NCBI RefSeq assembly: GCF_016798325.1
Contig: NZ_JAERVO010000008.1
Coordinates: 124,001-188,000 of the forward strand
Direction: 5' to 3'
Length of the DNA stretch: 64,000 nt
From: Marinobacter mangrovi
GTDB lineage: Bacteria > Pseudomonadota > Gammaproteobacteria > Pseudomonadales > Oleiphilaceae
Shown here: positions 26,822-37,492 of the stretch, piece by piece
How the letters are laid out: every line of letters starts with the position of its first letter
Numbering within the stretch: the first letter of the stretch is position 1
Position numbers and translations under genes: made by a program
Notes under the pieces: model-generated
The model's input: only the letters and a program-made list of their open reading frames with translations
Told to the model about the DNA's origin: nothing
Database searches by the model: none

Positions 26822-28219
26822 TTACCCGGCCATGGCCTGGCGCGCCCGGGCTACGGCCGCGCGCACCTGCGTCGGCGCGGTGCCGCCGAGGTGATCACGG
26901 GCCTGGACGGAGCCTTCCAGCGTCAACACGTCAAACACGTCCTCGCCGATGACATCGGAAAAGCGCGACAGCTCGTCCAGGGTCATGTCGGACAGGTCGC
27001 GTTCTTCGGCCACGCCAAACGCCACGGCCTTGCCGACGATCTCGTGCGCATCCCGGAACGCCACGCCTTTCTTGACCAGGTAATCCGCCAGATCCGTAGC
27101 CGTGGAGAAACCGCGCTTGGCCGCAATACGCATGTTCTCAGCCTTGGCTTCGATCGCCGGTACCATGTCGGCGTAGGCCTTGAGGCAGCCCTTGACCGTG
27201 TCGACCATGTCGAACAGCGGTTCCTTGTCTTCCTGATTGTCCTTGTTGTAGGCCAGCGGCTGACCTTTCATCAGGGTCAGCAGGCTGATCAGGTGGCCGT
27301 TGACCCGACCGGTTTTGCCGCGCACCAGTTCCGGCACGTCCGGATTCTTCTTCTGCGGCATGATGGACGACCCGGTGCAGAAACGGTCCGGCAGGTCGAT
27401 GAAATCGAACTGGGCGGAGGTCCACAGCACCAGCTCCTCACTGAAGCGGGACAGGTGTGTCATCAACAGGGCGGCGAAACTGCCAAACTCGATGGCGAAA
27501 TCCCGGTCGCTGACCGAATCCAGGGAGTTCTCGGTGGGTCGATCGAAGCCCAGCAGTTCGGCGGTGTAGGCGCGGTCGATCGGATAGGTGGTGCCGGCCA
27601 GGGCGGCCGCACCCAACGGCATGATATTGACCCGCTTGCGGCAGTCCAGCAGCCGCTCGGTGTCCCGGGCCAGCATTTCATACCAGGCCAGCAGGTGATG
27701 ACCGAAAGTGACCGGCTGGGCGGTCTGCAAGTGGGTGAAGCCGGGCATGATGGTGTCGGCCTCGCGCTCGGCCAGATCCAGGAGACCCGTGCGCAGGCGC
27801 ACCAGTTCCTCGCGGATCACGTCAATCTCGTCGCGCAGGTACAGGCGGATGTCGGTGGCCACCTGGTCGTTGCGACTACGACCGGTGTGGAGCTTCTTGC
27901 CGGTGATGCCGATGCGGTCCGTCAGCGCCTTCTCGACGTTCATATGCACGTCTTCCAGGCTGACCGACCAATGGAACGTGCCGGACTCGATGTCCGCCTT
28001 GACCGCCTGCAGACCTTCGATGATCTGATCGCGCTCGTCGTCCGTCAGCACCCCGACCTTGGCCAGCATGGTGGCGTGGGCAATTGAGCCAGTAATATCA
28101 TGGTGATATAAGCGCTGATCAAACCCGACGGAAGCGGTAAACCGCTCGACAAAAGCATCGGTCGGCTCGCTGAAGCGGCCACCCCAGGGTTTCTCGGAAG
28201 ACGTGTTCTGGTCGGTCAT
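26822..28219 (-). CDS. argH: Argininosuccinate lyase
   Basis: 465 residues. The fumarase/aspartase superfamily signature [12 protein letters not shown] is complete, and the [13 protein letters not shown] and [12 protein letters not shown] blocks match ArgH. It cleaves argininosuccinate to arginine and fumarate, the final step of arginine synthesis; active as a tetramer in the cytoplasm. AGGAAAG precedes the ATG. It is divergent from algZ, as in P. aeruginosa. The stop is 25 bases from the convergent GGDEF-EAL gene and no terminator is visible between them. Confidence 0.96.
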   Translation of the reverse strand: MTDQNTSSEKPWGGRFSEPTDAFVERFTASVGFDQRLYHHDITGSIAHATMLAKVGVLTDDERDQIIEGLQAVKADIESGTFHWSVSLEDVHMNVEKALTDRIGITGKKLHTGRSRNDQVATDIRLYLRDEIDVIREELVRLRTGLLDLAEREADTIMPGFTHLQTAQPVTFGHHLLAWYEMLARDTERLLDCRKRVNIMPLGAAALAGTTYPIDRAYTAELLGFDRPTENSLDSVSDRDFAIEFGSFAALLMTHLSRFSEELVLWTSAQFDFIDLPDRFCTGSSIMPQKKNPDVPELVRGKTGRVNGHLISLLTLMKGQPLAYNKDNQEDKEPLFDMVDTVKGCLKAYADMVPAIEAKAENMRIAAKRGFSTATDLADYLVKKGVAFRDAHEIVGKAVAFGVAEERDLSDMTLDELSRFSDVIGEDVFDVLTLEGSVQARDHLGGTAPTQVRAAVARARQAMAG

Positions 28220-28273
28220 GGGCTATCTTTCCTGCTGACTGGATTTGCGGCGCCATCTCGCGCATCGGGCGGG

Positions 28274-28282
28274 ATTGTACCA
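28274..28282 (-). promoter_or_regulatory. Candidate extended -10 promoter of argH
   Basis: The minus strand reads TGG-TACAAT (28282-28274), an extended -10 with five of six consensus bases and the TGn element. No good -35 is present, as expected for extended -10 promoters. The start would lie near 28267, about 48 bases before the argH ATG. Confidence 0.4.
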
Positions 28283-28379
28283 TTCCCGGGCGCGCCTCTG
28301 TATAAAGAGGCCACCCGGGTTCGAACAAACCACATGGCCACTTGCGTCCCGCGCTCAGGCCTCAATCACAGGACACCGA

Positions 28380-29462
28380 ATGCCACCGGCCCCACCTAAA
28401 AACCACAACGACGGCGAACTGGCCGGCAACGACTTTTTCGTCCCGGATCTGTGTCGGGTTCGCGCCGTGTTTTTGCTGGTCATGACCAGCGAACTGATCG
28501 TCCTGCTCATGTCGATCCTGCACGCCACCCACGGCTGGATCGACTGGCATTATTTCGGCCTGGTCTCGCTGTTCGTCCAGTGGACCGTGCTGACCAGCAG
28601 CGCCCTGATCTGCAGCCTGCGTCGCTGGCTGCAGCATTTTCGCACGCCGCAGGTGGTGCTGATCATTTCCGCCGTGGTCCTGCTGGACGTGGCTGCCTTT
28701 ACCTTCGCCGCCGACGGCATCCTCAGCGCCGAAACCCTGCCGCTGCCCAGCCACATGCTGGGGCGCAACCTGCTGGCGGCGCTGATCATCACGCTGATGG
28801 TGCTGCGCTATTTCTATCTCCAGAATCAGTGGCAGCAGCAGAAACAGGCGGAGATGCAATCCCGGATGGCGGCGCTGCAGGCCCGGATCCACCCGCATTT
28901 TCTGTTCAACAGCATGAACACCATCGCCAGCCTCATCGCCACCCGTCCGACCCAGGCCGAGGACGCGGTACTGGATCTCTCCGAACTCTTCCGGGCCAGC
29001 CTGCGTACCCAGGACCGGCTGATCCCGTTGGGCGAAGAGCTGACCCTGTCGCGGCGCTACCTGGCCATCGAAGGCCTGCGTCTGGGAGAGCGCCTGACCG
29101 TGGACTGGGATCTGGACGACGAACTGGCCCGACAGGCCATACCGCCACTGACCCTCCAGCCGCTGGTGGAAAATGCGATCTATCACGGCATCCAGCCGCG
29201 CCCCGAAGGCGGCACGGTGCGTATCCACACCTATCGCAAGCGGCATTCGGTCTATATTGAGGTGCAGAATCCGGAACGGCCGAGCGATTCCGATCAGGCC
29301 CGTCACCGGGGCAACCAGGTGGCCCTGGCCAACATTCGCGCCCGACTGGATGCCCTGTTCGACGAGCAGGCCGTACTCAAGCACAGCGTGCACGACGGCC
29401 GCTACACGGTGACCTTGCGGTTGCCGTGGCGTACCATCAGCAACGAACCGCAACCGGGCTGA
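28380..29462 (+). CDS. algZ: LytS-type membrane histidine kinase AlgZ
   Basis: 360 residues from ATG 28380. Four to five membrane helices lie in the first ~150 residues (VFLLVMTSELIVLLMSIL, VVLIISAVVLLDVAAF and others). The kinase core has the LytS-type acceptor motif HPHFLFNSMNTIASLIATRP, then PPLTLQPLVENAIYHG as N box and a GNQVALANIRARL glycine box. AlgZ (FimS) of P. aeruginosa has this form, pairs with AlgR and affects twitching motility and alginate. The ATG at 28245 is upstream of any ribosome site and was rejected. The algR gene follows after 11 bases. Confidence 0.92.
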   Translation: MPPAPPKNHNDGELAGNDFFVPDLCRVRAVFLLVMTSELIVLLMSILHATHGWIDWHYFGLVSLFVQWTVLTSSALICSLRRWLQHFRTPQVVLIISAVVLLDVAAFTFAADGILSAETLPLPSHMLGRNLLAALIITLMVLRYFYLQNQWQQQKQAEMQSRMAALQARIHPHFLFNSMNTIASLIATRPTQAEDAVLDLSELFRASLRTQDRLIPLGEELTLSRRYLAIEGLRLGERLTVDWDLDDELARQAIPPLTLQPLVENAIYHGIQPRPEGGTVRIHTYRKRHSVYIEVQNPERPSDSDQARHRGNQVALANIRARLDALFDEQAVLKHSVHDGRYTVTLRLPWRTISNEPQPG

Positions 29463-29473
29463 AGGAACCCCGC

Positions 29474-30217
29474 ATGGCACAACGCATTCTGATCGCCGAC
29501 GACGAGCCCCTGGCCAGGGAGCGGCTGCAACGTCTGGTCAACGACCTGCCGGAGTACGAAGTCTGCGCCGAAGCCTCGGACGGCGACGATGTGCTGCGCC
29601 AGATCGCCAGCGCCGCGCCCGACATCATCCTGCTGGACATCCGCATGCCCGGCCTCGACGGTCTGGCGGTGGCTGAAAAGATCAACGCCCTGACCAACCC
29701 GCCGGCGATCATCTTCTGCACCGCTTACGACCAGTACGCCATCAACGCCTTCGAGGTGCAGGCGGTGGCCTATCTGCTCAAACCGGTACGTCGCGAAAAC
29801 CTGGGTGACGCCCTCGCCCGCGCCGGCCGGGTCAACCGGGTCCAACTGCAGGCGCTGCAAGCCGCCAACGAGTCCGATCCCGGGCAACTCGCGGTGCGCA
29901 CCCATCGCGGCACCGAACTCATTGATATCGCCAGCATCCGCTTCTGCGAGGCGGACCAGAAGTGCGTCACCATCCACCACGGCCAGGGCGAAACGGTCAC
30001 CGATTACACCCTAAAGGAGCTGGAACACAGCTACCCGGACACCCTGTTGCGCGTCCATCGCCACACCCTGGTGGGTCGGCGCCACATCGCCGCCATGACC
30101 CGCTCCCCGGAGGGTCAGTACCTGATCCGCCTCAAGAACCACGAGGCGCGCCTGCAGGTGAGCCGGCGGCATGCCAGCTCGGTACGGGAGGCCCTGCACC
30201 GGCAGGAGCGTTCATAG
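29474..30217 (+). CDS. algR: LytTR response regulator AlgR
   Basis: 247 residues from ATG 29474 with GAAGGAA upstream. The receiver domain (1-120) has the acidic pair in IADDEP, acceptor Asp55 in LLDIRMPG and a lysine in YLLKPVRRENL. The LytTR DNA-binding domain (about 145-245) has FCEADQKCVTIH, DYTLKELEHSY and FLRVHR-like blocks (LLRVHRHTLVG). In P. aeruginosa AlgR controls alginate genes and the fimU-pilV-pilW-pilX-pilY1-pilE operon. The same operon type lies 27 kb away in this window. Order algZ-algR-hemC is conserved. Confidence 0.93.
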   Translation: MAQRILIADDEPLARERLQRLVNDLPEYEVCAEASDGDDVLRQIASAAPDIILLDIRMPGLDGLAVAEKINALTNPPAIIFCTAYDQYAINAFEVQAVAYLLKPVRRENLGDALARAGRVNRVQLQALQAANESDPGQLAVRTHRGTELIDIASIRFCEADQKCVTIHHGQGETVTDYTLKELEHSYPDTLLRVHRHTLVGRRHIAAMTRSPEGQYLIRLKNHEARLQVSRRHASSVREALHRQERS

Positions 30218-30330
30218 AGCGGATGCAACGCCCCTGATACGACCATGGAAGGAAGCGCAAGCCCGCGACTTTTGGCGCCATTCACGTTAGGCTAGGGCCT
30301 TCCACAGACCGGATATCCGATTGTATTTCC

Positions 30331-31272
30331 ATGACAGAACGTACCCTGCGCATTGCAACCCGTAACAGCGCCCTCGCCCTCTGGCAGGCGGAATTCATCA
30401 AGGCCGAGCTGGAGCGCCTGCACCCCCACGTCAAGGTGGAACTGCTGGGCATCAAGACCCAGGGGGACAAGATCCTCGACGTGCCGCTGGCCAAGATCGG
30501 CGGCAAGGCACTGTTCGTCAAGGAACTGGAAGAAGCCATGCTGGATGGCCGCGCCGACCTGGCGGTCCATTCCATGAAAGATGTGCCCATGGAATTCCCC
30601 GAAGGCCTGGGGCTGGTCGCCATCTGCGAGCGTGGTGACCCCACGGATGCGTTTGTCAGCAATCACTTTGAGAACGTCGATGCCCTGCCCCAGGGCGCCA
30701 TCGTCGGCACCTCCAGCATGCGCCGGGAAGCCCAGCTGCGGGCTTATCGCCCTGACCTGGAAATCCGCACCCTGCGCGGCAATGTCAACACCCGACTGGC
30801 CAAGCTGGACGCCGGTGACTACGACGCCATCGTGCTGGCCAGCTCCGGCCTCAAGCGCCTCGGCTTCGACGAGCGCATCCGCTACTGCATTCCCGACACC
30901 ATTTCCCTGCCGGCGGTCGGCCAGGGTGCCCTCGGCATCGAGTGCCGGCTGGACGACCAGGAGCTGGTGGATCTGCTGCGCCCGTTGAACCATATCGATT
31001 CAGCCGATCGGGTCCACGCCGAGCGGGCCCTGAACAAGCGCCTGGAAGGCGGCTGCCAGGTGCCCATAGCCGCCTACGCGCTGCTGGAAGATCAGGACAC
31101 CGTCTGGCTGCGGGGCCTGGTGTCGTCGGTCAACGGTCAGGAAGTCTACCGGGTGGAAGGCCGCGCGCCGCGCGATCAAGGCGAGCGCCTGGGCCGTGAA
31201 CTGGCCGAGGATCTGCTGCGGATGGGCGCCGACCGGATTCTGGCGGAGATCTATGGCTACAAGGTCGAATGA
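30331..31272 (+). CDS. hemC: Porphobilinogen deaminase
   Basis: 313 residues. It builds hydroxymethylbilane from four porphobilinogen units on a covalent dipyrromethane cofactor. The cofactor cysteine is Cys242 in [14 protein letters not shown], the same number as in E. coli. [20 protein letters not shown] and [11 protein letters not shown] are the family blocks. The ribosome site before ATG 30331 is poor. The 3' end overlaps hemD by 20 bases, so the heme genes are translated together. Confidence 0.96.
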   Translation: MTERTLRIATRNSALALWQAEFIKAELERLHPHVKVELLGIKTQGDKILDVPLAKIGGKALFVKELEEAMLDGRADLAVHSMKDVPMEFPEGLGLVAICERGDPTDAFVSNHFENVDALPQGAIVGTSSMRREAQLRAYRPDLEIRTLRGNVNTRLAKLDAGDYDAIVLASSGLKRLGFDERIRYCIPDTISLPAVGQGALGIECRLDDQELVDLLRPLNHIDSADRVHAERALNKRLEGGCQVPIAAYALLEDQDTVWLRGLVSSVNGQEVYRVEGRAPRDQGERLGRELAEDLLRMGADRILAEIYGYKVE

Positions 31273-32029
31273 TCGCCCGCTGACCGGCCGACGCATCCTC
31301 ATCTGCCGGCCGCAACCGGACGCAGATCGGCTGGCCGAACGCCTGCAGGCCGAGGGCGCGCAGACCCACTGCCTGCCGCTGCTGGAGCGCCGGCCGCTGC
31401 CGGAGAGCCCGGAGCGTCGCACCCGGTTCCAGGAGCTGGATCTCTATCAACATGTCATTGCAGTCAGCCCCGGTGCCGCGCGCCTGTTCGTGGAGCAGGC
31501 CGAGGACTGGTGGCCGCAGTGGCCAGTGGGTCTACACTGGTATGGAGTGGGAAGCGGCACAGCCGAGGTGCTGGAACAGGCCGGACTGACGGTCACCATT
31601 CCACCGCACGGTTTCACCAGCGAACACCTGCTGGCCCTCGACACGCTGCGCCAGCCCACCGGCGAGCGCATCCTGATCGCCAAGGGTCGCGGCGGCCGGG
31701 AGCTGCTGGGCCAGACCCTGGCCGAACGGGGCGCACGGGTCGACAACCTGGAGCTTTACGAACGGGTCTGCCCCGACTATGAAGCGGCCACCATCACGTC
31801 GGCGCTCAACGATTTTGATCCGGATGCCGTCATTGTGCTGTCCGGGGAAACATTGAACAATCTCATCGCGCTGGGTGAGAATACAGACAACGCCCTCAAG
31901 CGCCGCACACTGCTGGTCCCGGTGGACCGCGTGGCACAAACGGCACGGGAACGGGGTTTTGAGCGTGTGTTTATTCCGGAACAGCTGACGCCCGAAGGCC
32001 TGATTGAATGCCTCGGACACCTGGACTGA
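31253..32029 (+). CDS. hemD: Uroporphyrinogen-III synthase
   Basis: 258 residues from ATG 31253, with GGAG seven bases upstream and inside hemC. The family is poorly conserved, but the N-terminal [20 protein letters not shown], the middle [10 protein letters not shown], and the C-terminal [17 protein letters not shown] match HemD. It closes and inverts ring D of hydroxymethylbilane. The earlier start at 31196 would only add residues in an overlapping hemC frame. Position between hemC and hemX supports the call. Confidence 0.92.
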   Translation: MATRSNDRPLTGRRILICRPQPDADRLAERLQAEGAQTHCLPLLERRPLPESPERRTRFQELDLYQHVIAVSPGAARLFVEQAEDWWPQWPVGLHWYGVGSGTAEVLEQAGLTVTIPPHGFTSEHLLALDTLRQPTGERILIAKGRGGRELLGQTLAERGARVDNLELYERVCPDYEAATITSALNDFDPDAVIVLSGETLNNLIALGENTDNALKRRTLLVPVDRVAQTARERGFERVFIPEQLTPEGLIECLGHLD

Positions 32030-32080
32030 AGGCAGCCGCCCCGGAGCCAGTGGACTACCCATAATCGAGTAAGGACGCCT

Positions 32081-33223
32081 GTGACTGACTCTACGACTAA
32101 CCTGCCGGCCCCGGTCAATTCGACCCCACAGCAACCCCGCCGCCTCTGGCCGCTCTGGCTGATTGCCGTGATTGCACTGATCGCCGTCATCGGACTGGGC
32201 CTATGGAGCTGGCACCTGTGGCAGCAGCAACAGGCCTTGCAGCAATCCCTGAACTACCTGGACGCCACCACCCAGCGCCTGGACCGGGATTACAGCCAGT
32301 CCGGCGGCCAGCTGCGCGAGCGCATCCAGTCGCTGCAGGGCGATGTGACGGATCAGGCCAAACTGATCAGTGACATGCGCCGGCAGATCGACCACAACGC
32401 CCGCACCTTGCTGGAAGCCGGCAATCGCACCCGCACCGACTGGCTCCTGGCCGAAGCAGAATACCTGCTGCGCATTGCCAACCAGCGCCTGCAGGTGGAA
32501 AAGGACTACCGCGGCGCGCTGTCTGCCCTCAAGGCGGCGGATGACGTGCTGGAAAAAACCGACGATCCCGGCAGCTACCCGGTCCGCAAACAGGTGGCCC
32601 AGGAAATCCTCTCCCTCAAGAGCGTAGCGGGCGTCGACAAGACCGGCCTCTATCTCCAATTGGAGGCGGCCATCGATTCCATCGGCAAGCTGAACGACAG
32701 CGCCCTGGCCATGGACGCCAGCGCCGACTACACCCAGACGATGTCGCAAGATCCCGACAAGACCGACGAGCGCGGCGCTCTTGCCAAAGGTTGGGCCCAT
32801 ATCAAGGGTACTCTGAGCGAAGCCATCGCCATCCGCCGCCTGGACGAGCCGGTCAAGCCCCTGCTGTCGCCGGACCAGAGCGCCTACGTACGCCTGAACA
32901 TGCGCCTGATGCTGGAAGAGGCCCAGCTCGCCGTCCTGCGGGGCAACCAGACGCTCTACAACCAGGCCCTGAAGAAGGCCACCGATTGGCTGAACACCTG
33001 GTACGACGGCAGCCACAGCAAGGTGGTCGGGCTGCGTGACACGCTGGGCGAACTGTCGGGCAAGGACATCAACCCGGAACTGCCGGACATCAGCCAGTCC
33101 CTGACACTGCTCAAGGCCCGTCTGGAAGGGCGCCTGAACGCCACCAGCGGCGAGACCAAGCCGGCCGACAACGAGAAATCCGACAGCGCCCCGACCGGGG
33201 ATAAGGCGGGCGACGCGTCATGA
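32081..33223 (+). CDS. hemX: HemX-family membrane-anchored protein
   Basis: 380 residues from a GTG start with AAGGA upstream. A single membrane helix (about residues 25-47, LWLIAVIALIAVIGLGLW) is followed by a periplasmic coiled-coil region and a conserved domain with DWLLAEAEYLLRIANQRL. It matches the HemX family encoded after hemD. Its biochemical role is not established, and the old label of uroporphyrinogen methyltransferase has no support in the sequence (no SAM-binding motif). The C-terminal tail is Lys/Asp-rich. It overlaps hemY by four bases. Confidence 0.9.
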   Translation: MTDSTTNLPAPVNSTPQQPRRLWPLWLIAVIALIAVIGLGLWSWHLWQQQQALQQSLNYLDATTQRLDRDYSQSGGQLRERIQSLQGDVTDQAKLISDMRRQIDHNARTLLEAGNRTRTDWLLAEAEYLLRIANQRLQVEKDYRGALSALKAADDVLEKTDDPGSYPVRKQVAQEILSLKSVAGVDKTGLYLQLEAAIDSIGKLNDSALAMDASADYTQTMSQDPDKTDERGALAKGWAHIKGTLSEAIAIRRLDEPVKPLLSPDQSAYVRLNMRLMLEEAQLAVLRGNQTLYNQALKKATDWLNTWYDGSHSKVVGLRDTLGELSGKDINPELPDISQSLTLLKARLEGRLNATSGETKPADNEKSDSAPTGDKAGDAS

Positions 33224-34455
33224 GGAAAGTCTTCATCCTGCTGCTGGCCGCGCTGCTGATCGGCGCGTTGCTCAGCCTCGGCCTGCAATACGACAGCGGC
33301 TATATCCGCATCAGCCTGGGCAACTACCTGATCGAGACCAATTTCTGGATTGGCGTGCTGCTGATCCTGGTGATCACGCTCATTATCCAGATGATCCTGG
33401 TCACCGCCCGCCGCCTGCGCAGCGGCTCCGGCCTGGTCAGCACCTGGCTCAACCAGAGTGCCGAACGCCGCGCCCGGCGTCGGACCACGCAAGGGCTCCT
33501 GGCTCTGGCCGAAGGCAACTGGCCGCGCGGTCGCAAACTGCTGGAGGCCTCGGCCGGCAAGGCGGACACGCCGCTGATCAACTATCTGGCCGCCGCCCAG
33601 TGTGCCTTTGAATGCGACGATCACGACGCCGTCGATGATTTGCTGCGTAAGGCCTTCGAGAGCACGCCGGGCTCGGATCTCGCCGTCGGCATCACCCAGG
33701 CCCAGCTGCAGATTGCCGGCCAGCGTTACGAACAGGCTCTGGCCACGCTGATCCGGCTGCGCAAGCAGGCGCCACACCACCCATTCGTCCTGAAACTGCT
33801 GCGTACGGTGTATGAGGCCCTGGAAGACTGGAAGGAGCTGTCCGCGCTGATTCCGGAGCTGCGCAAACGGGATCTGGCCGACGCGGAAGAATTGCAAACC
33901 CTGGAGCGCAAGGCCTGGCACAACCTGTTGCACCGGGCGGCCGATGACATTCGCCGTCAAAGCCCGGGGTCACGCGACCTGAGCCCGTTGATCCAGCTCT
34001 GGGACGAGCTGCCCGGCTCCATGCGCCGCGACGAGTTCACGATCCACGAGTATGCCCGCAACCTTGCCCTGCTGGGCGACGAGGCCCAGGCGGAAACCCT
34101 GCTGCGCAAGGTCTTGCGCAATCACTGGAGCGACGAACTGGTCAACCTGTATGGCCGCATCGAAGGCGAAAAGCCGGACGAGCAACTGCTGGCCGCCGAA
34201 CGCTGGCTCCAGGACCGCCCGAACAACCCGGAATTGCTGCTGGCGCTGGGTCGCCTGAGCCTGCGTAACGAGCTGTGGGGGAAAGCGCGGGAATACTTCG
34301 AGACCAGCCTGCGTCTGAAGCGCAACACCGAGACCATCGCCGAACTGGCCCGTCTGAATGCCCATATGGGGCATGAGGAAGAGAGCAACCAGATGCTGCT
34401 GCAAAGCATGCTGAAGGACAGCGGTCTGCCCAACCTGCCGATGCCCAAGGCGTAA
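33220..34455 (+). CDS. hemY: HemY-family membrane protein with TPR repeats
   Basis: 411 residues starting in an ATGA overlap with hemX. Two N-terminal membrane helices (about 5-22 and 40-65) match the HemY_N domain. The cytoplasmic or periplasmic remainder consists of helical TPR-like repeats (NYLAAAQCAFECDDHDAVDDLL, NPELLLALGRLSLRNELWGKA). This gammaproteobacterial HemY differs from the protoporphyrinogen oxidase of the same name in Bacillus. It is the last gene of the hemC-hemD-hemX-hemY run; the mobile-element-like repeat starts 40 bases downstream. Confidence 0.9.
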   Translation: MRKVFILLLAALLIGALLSLGLQYDSGYIRISLGNYLIETNFWIGVLLILVITLIIQMILVTARRLRSGSGLVSTWLNQSAERRARRRTTQGLLALAEGNWPRGRKLLEASAGKADTPLINYLAAAQCAFECDDHDAVDDLLRKAFESTPGSDLAVGITQAQLQIAGQRYEQALATLIRLRKQAPHHPFVLKLLRTVYEALEDWKELSALIPELRKRDLADAEELQTLERKAWHNLLHRAADDIRRQSPGSRDLSPLIQLWDELPGSMRRDEFTIHEYARNLALLGDEAQAETLLRKVLRNHWSDELVNLYGRIEGEKPDEQLLAAERWLQDRPNNPELLLALGRLSLRNELWGKAREYFETSLRLKRNTETIAELARLNAHMGHEEESNQMLLQSMLKDSGLPNLPMPKA

Positions 34456-34495
34456 AGAGAGCCAGAGCGACTCGAGCGTGTAGCCGATGCTTTAG

Positions 34496-34784
34496 AGGGT
34501 GTTGCAAAAGCTTTCGGGTAAAAGCCTCTCTCCCCTGGTGGGGTGCAGGCGGAAACAGCGAAGCATCGCTTCGCCCGCCGGAACGCCCACAGCCTCTGGA
34601 TGTGGGCCGGGGCGCGGAGCGGAGGTTTGGAGAGAGGGGGGGCGAGGCGAAAGCCTCGCCGGACGTAATCGCCTGCTATAGAAGGGCGCCTGGCGGCGCC
34701 TCCCCCTCTCCCCGGCCCTCTCCCTCGAGGGGAGAGGGAGTGTACGACGCAACTTTTGGAATACTGGGGCTTTTGCAACACCCT
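34496..34784. mobile_element. MITE-like element with perfect 16-bp terminal inverted repeats
   Basis: AGGGTGTTGCAAAAGC at 34496-34511 is matched exactly by its inverse complement at 34769-34784, defining 289 bases with no plausible gene. The interior is rich in CTCTCCCC-type tracts and small dyads, including a CCCTCTCCCTCGAGGGGAGAG segment near 34717-34737. The termini resemble in style the GTTGCAAA ends of IS6- and IS5-related elements, but I cannot assign a family. No target-site duplication is obvious, so either it is old or the true ends differ by a few bases. It fills most of the 452-base gap between hemY and the convergent reductase gene. Confidence 0.7.
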
Positions 34785-34823
34785 GCCGGCTGCAGGCCGG
34801 CCCCGGATTTCGCGAGGTCCATA

Positions 34824-34848
34824 AACAACAAAGGAGCCTTGCGGCTCC
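34824..34848 (-). terminator. Terminator of the ubiD-reductase transcript
   Basis: On the minus strand GGAGCC-GCAA-GGCTCC (34848-34833) is followed by a T-rich run TTTGTTGTT (34832-34824). It lies about 60 bases after the stop of the reductase gene at 34908. Confidence 0.6.
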
Positions 34849-34907
34849 TCCGAAGCTGAAGCGTCGGCTACATTAAAGCGCCGAGCTTTGCGTACTTTCT
34901 CCGAACA

Positions 34908-35924
34908 TTAGCTCCGCGGCGCGTACTCCAGCACGTCCGAATAGAATGCCGATTCCGGCAGCCCCGCTTCCAGCAGCGCGTCCATCAGCGTGTAGACCAT
35001 CGGCGGCGACCCGCTGGCCATAACCTCGACTTCCGGCCACTCGTAGCCACCAGCCAGAACCGCACGGACCAGCTGGTCGTGATGACCGCTCCAGTCGTTG
35101 TCGGCGTCGTCACCCACCACCGGGAAGAAGGCAAAGCCCGGCCACTCCTCGTGCCACTGCCAGGCCAGGGAGCGCAGGTACATGTCCTCGTGCCGGCGTA
35201 CCCCCCAGTACAGGAAGACCGGTTGCTTGCAGTCGGTCTCGCGCAGGTAATCCACGATGCTCTTCATCTGGGCGAAGCCCGTACCGGCGGCGATCAGAAT
35301 CAGCGGTTTGGTAGGCACCTGGGCCAGGCAGGCCTTGCCGTGCGGCAGCTCCAGAGTCACCTGACCCGGATCACGAAACGCCTCCATCACCTTCAGGGCC
35401 GTGGCCCAATCCGTGCCGGCCTGCACGTGCAGCTCGATCGAAGAGGCCGTCGGACTGCTGGCGATGGAAAAATAGGACGGCTCGGCGCCCGGCAGACGCA
35501 CCGACAGGTACTGGCCGGCGTGGAAATCAAGCTCACGGCGACGCGGCAGATCCAGGGTCACCCGATACACATCGTGACTCAGCGGGGTGATATCCCGGAC
35601 GTTCGCCTGCACCTGTTGGGGCGTATTGGAACCTGCAGCCATAACCTCCTCAATCTCCAGTTCAACCGGTCCGCCGCGCGGCTGGCATCGACACAGCATG
35701 ACGTTGGCGGACGGGTGTTCGTCTTGGCGGGTCCGGGTATTGAAGACCCGTCCCGATAGTAACCGGGCTTCGCAAAGTTCGCAGACCCCATTGCGACAGG
35801 ACCAGCGAACGGCCACACCCGCCCGGCGGGCTGCCGTCAGCAGATCGTCCCCGGGTGAGGCGGTAAATTCCAGACCGGCCGGCACAATCCGGACCTGCGT
35901 CGGCGGTTCAGCGTTCCGGGGCAT
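34908..35924 (-). CDS. 2Fe-2S/FAD/NAD(P)H oxidoreductase next to ubiD
   Basis: 338 residues from ATG 35924, overlapping the ubiD end by 17 bases. Residues about 10-95 are a plant-type ferredoxin domain with cysteines in CRNGVCELC and later MLCRC. Next is a FAD domain with [10 protein letters not shown], then a NAD(P)H domain with [16 protein letters not shown] and a C-terminal aromatic-rich end. It passes electrons from NAD(P)H through flavin to the iron-sulfur cluster or an acceptor. Similar genes are called CDP-6-deoxy-delta-3,4-glucoseen reductase-like and sit beside ubiD in pseudomonads. The physiological acceptor is unknown. Confidence 0.85.
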   Translation of the reverse strand: MPRNAEPPTQVRIVPAGLEFTASPGDDLLTAARRAGVAVRWSCRNGVCELCEARLLSGRVFNTRTRQDEHPSANVMLCRCQPRGGPVELEIEEVMAAGSNTPQQVQANVRDITPLSHDVYRVTLDLPRRRELDFHAGQYLSVRLPGAEPSYFSIASSPTASSIELHVQAGTDWATALKVMEAFRDPGQVTLELPHGKACLAQVPTKPLILIAAGTGFAQMKSIVDYLRETDCKQPVFLYWGVRRHEDMYLRSLAWQWHEEWPGFAFFPVVGDDADNDWSGHHDQLVRAVLAGGYEWPEVEVMASGSPPMVYTLMDALLEAGLPESAFYSDVLEYAPRS

Positions 35925-37386
35925 CAATTCCCAGTTCGGACCAGATGGCATCGACCCGCTCCTTCACGGCCGGATCCATGGCGATGGGGCGGCCCCACTC
36001 CCGGTCGGTCTCGCCCGGCCACTTGGTGGTGGCATCCAGCCCCATCTTGGAGCCCAGCCCGGCCACCGGCGAGGCGAAATCCAGATAATCGATGGGCGTA
36101 TTCTCGACCATCGTGGTGTCCCGCACCGGATCCATTCGCGTGGTGATGGCCCAGATGACATCGTTCCAGTCGCGCGCGTTCACATCGTCGTCCGTAACGA
36201 TCACGAACTTGGTGTACATGAACTGCCGCAGGAAGGACCATACGCCCATCATCACACGTTTGGCATGGCCGGCATACTGCTTGCGCATGGTCACCACTGC
36301 CATGCGGTAGGAACAGCCCTCCGGCGGCAGGTAGAAGTCGACGATTTCCGGAAACTGCTTCTGCAGGATCGGCACGAAGACCTCGTTCAGCGCCAGACCA
36401 AGGATCGCGGGCTCATCCGGCGGGCGTCCGGTGTAGGTGCTGTGATAAATCGGATTCTTGCGGTGGGTGACCCGCTCCACGGTGAACACCGGGAAGGTCT
36501 CCACCTCGTTGTAATACCCGGTGTGATCACCGAACGGCCCTTCCGGCGCGGTATCGTCGGGATAGATAAACCCTTCCAGTACGATCTCCGCACTGGCCGG
36601 GATCTGCAGCTCCGATAAACCGGCCTTGACCAGTTCGGTCCGGCTGCCCCGCAGCAAACCGGCAAAGGCGTATTCGGACAAACTGTCCGGCACCGGTGTG
36701 ACCGCCCCCAGTATCGTGGCGGGATCCGCGCCCAGCGCGACGGCCACCGGGAAGGGTTCGCCCGGATGCGCTTTCTGCCACTCCTGGAAATCCAGAGCGC
36801 CACCGCGGTGACTCAGCCAGCGCATGATCAGGCGGTTCCGACCAATCAGCTGCTGCCGGTAGATGCCCAGATTCTGGCGCTCCTTGTGCGGCCCGCGGGT
36901 AATCACCAGCGGCCAGGTCACCAGGGGCCCGGCATCCCCGGGCCAGCAATGCTGGATCGGGATCTTATACAGATCGACGTCGTCCTTTTCGATGATGACG
37001 TCCTGGCACGGCGCCGAGCGACGGACCTTCGGCCCCATCTGCATCACCTGCCTGAAGATCGGCAGCTTTTCCCAGGCGTCCTTGAATCCCTTGGGGGGAT
37101 CCGGCTCCTTGAGGAAGGCCAGCAGTTTGCCCACTTCCCGCAGACTTTCCACATCCTCCTGCCCCATGCCGAGCGCCACCCGCCGAGGTGTGCCGAACAG
37201 ATTGCCCAACACGGGCATGTCATACCCCTTGGGGTTCTCGAACAGCAGCGCCGGGCCACCGGCACGCAGGGTGCGGTCGCAGATTTCGGTCATTTCCAGG
37301 TAGGGGTCGACTTCCGTCTTGATTCGCTTGAGCTCGCCCAGCTTTTCCAGCTGGTCGATAAAATCACGCAGATCGTCGTATTTCAT
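35908..37386 (-). CDS. ubiD: 4-hydroxy-3-polyprenylbenzoate decarboxylase
   Basis: 492 residues, the E. coli UbiD length. It removes the carboxyl group from the polyprenylated benzoate ring in ubiquinone synthesis, using prenylated FMN made by UbiX. Recognisable blocks are [14 protein letters not shown] at the start, [30 protein letters not shown] and the [14 protein letters not shown] region. The E-R-E catalytic set cannot be numbered safely without alignment, but [11 protein letters not shown] carries part of it. It is followed by the overlapping reductase and preceded by rho. Confidence 0.95.
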   Translation of the reverse strand: MKYDDLRDFIDQLEKLGELKRIKTEVDPYLEMTEICDRTLRAGGPALLFENPKGYDMPVLGNLFGTPRRVALGMGQEDVESLREVGKLLAFLKEPDPPKGFKDAWEKLPIFRQVMQMGPKVRRSAPCQDVIIEKDDVDLYKIPIQHCWPGDAGPLVTWPLVITRGPHKERQNLGIYRQQLIGRNRLIMRWLSHRGGALDFQEWQKAHPGEPFPVAVALGADPATILGAVTPVPDSLSEYAFAGLLRGSRTELVKAGLSELQIPASAEIVLEGFIYPDDTAPEGPFGDHTGYYNEVETFPVFTVERVTHRKNPIYHSTYTGRPPDEPAILGLALNEVFVPILQKQFPEIVDFYLPPEGCSYRMAVVTMRKQYAGHAKRVMMGVWSFLRQFMYTKFVIVTDDDVNARDWNDVIWAITTRMDPVRDTTMVENTPIDYLDFASPVAGLGSKMGLDATTKWPGETDREWGRPIAMDPAVKERVDAIWSELGIDAPER

Positions 37387-37492
37387 GCGGCAGTCCTGGC
37401 CTGTTGATCACCGGGGAAGGCAGTCGGGGAATTGGGTTCGCAGAATGGACAGCGCCCCTGTCGCTCGGTGAACGGCAGGGGCGCGGGCGCGA

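Noticed and set aside
34122-34781. Open frames across the MITE-like element
   Set aside because: They cross the hemY end and the repeat, have Arg/Pro/Ser-rich low-complexity translations and no ribosome site.
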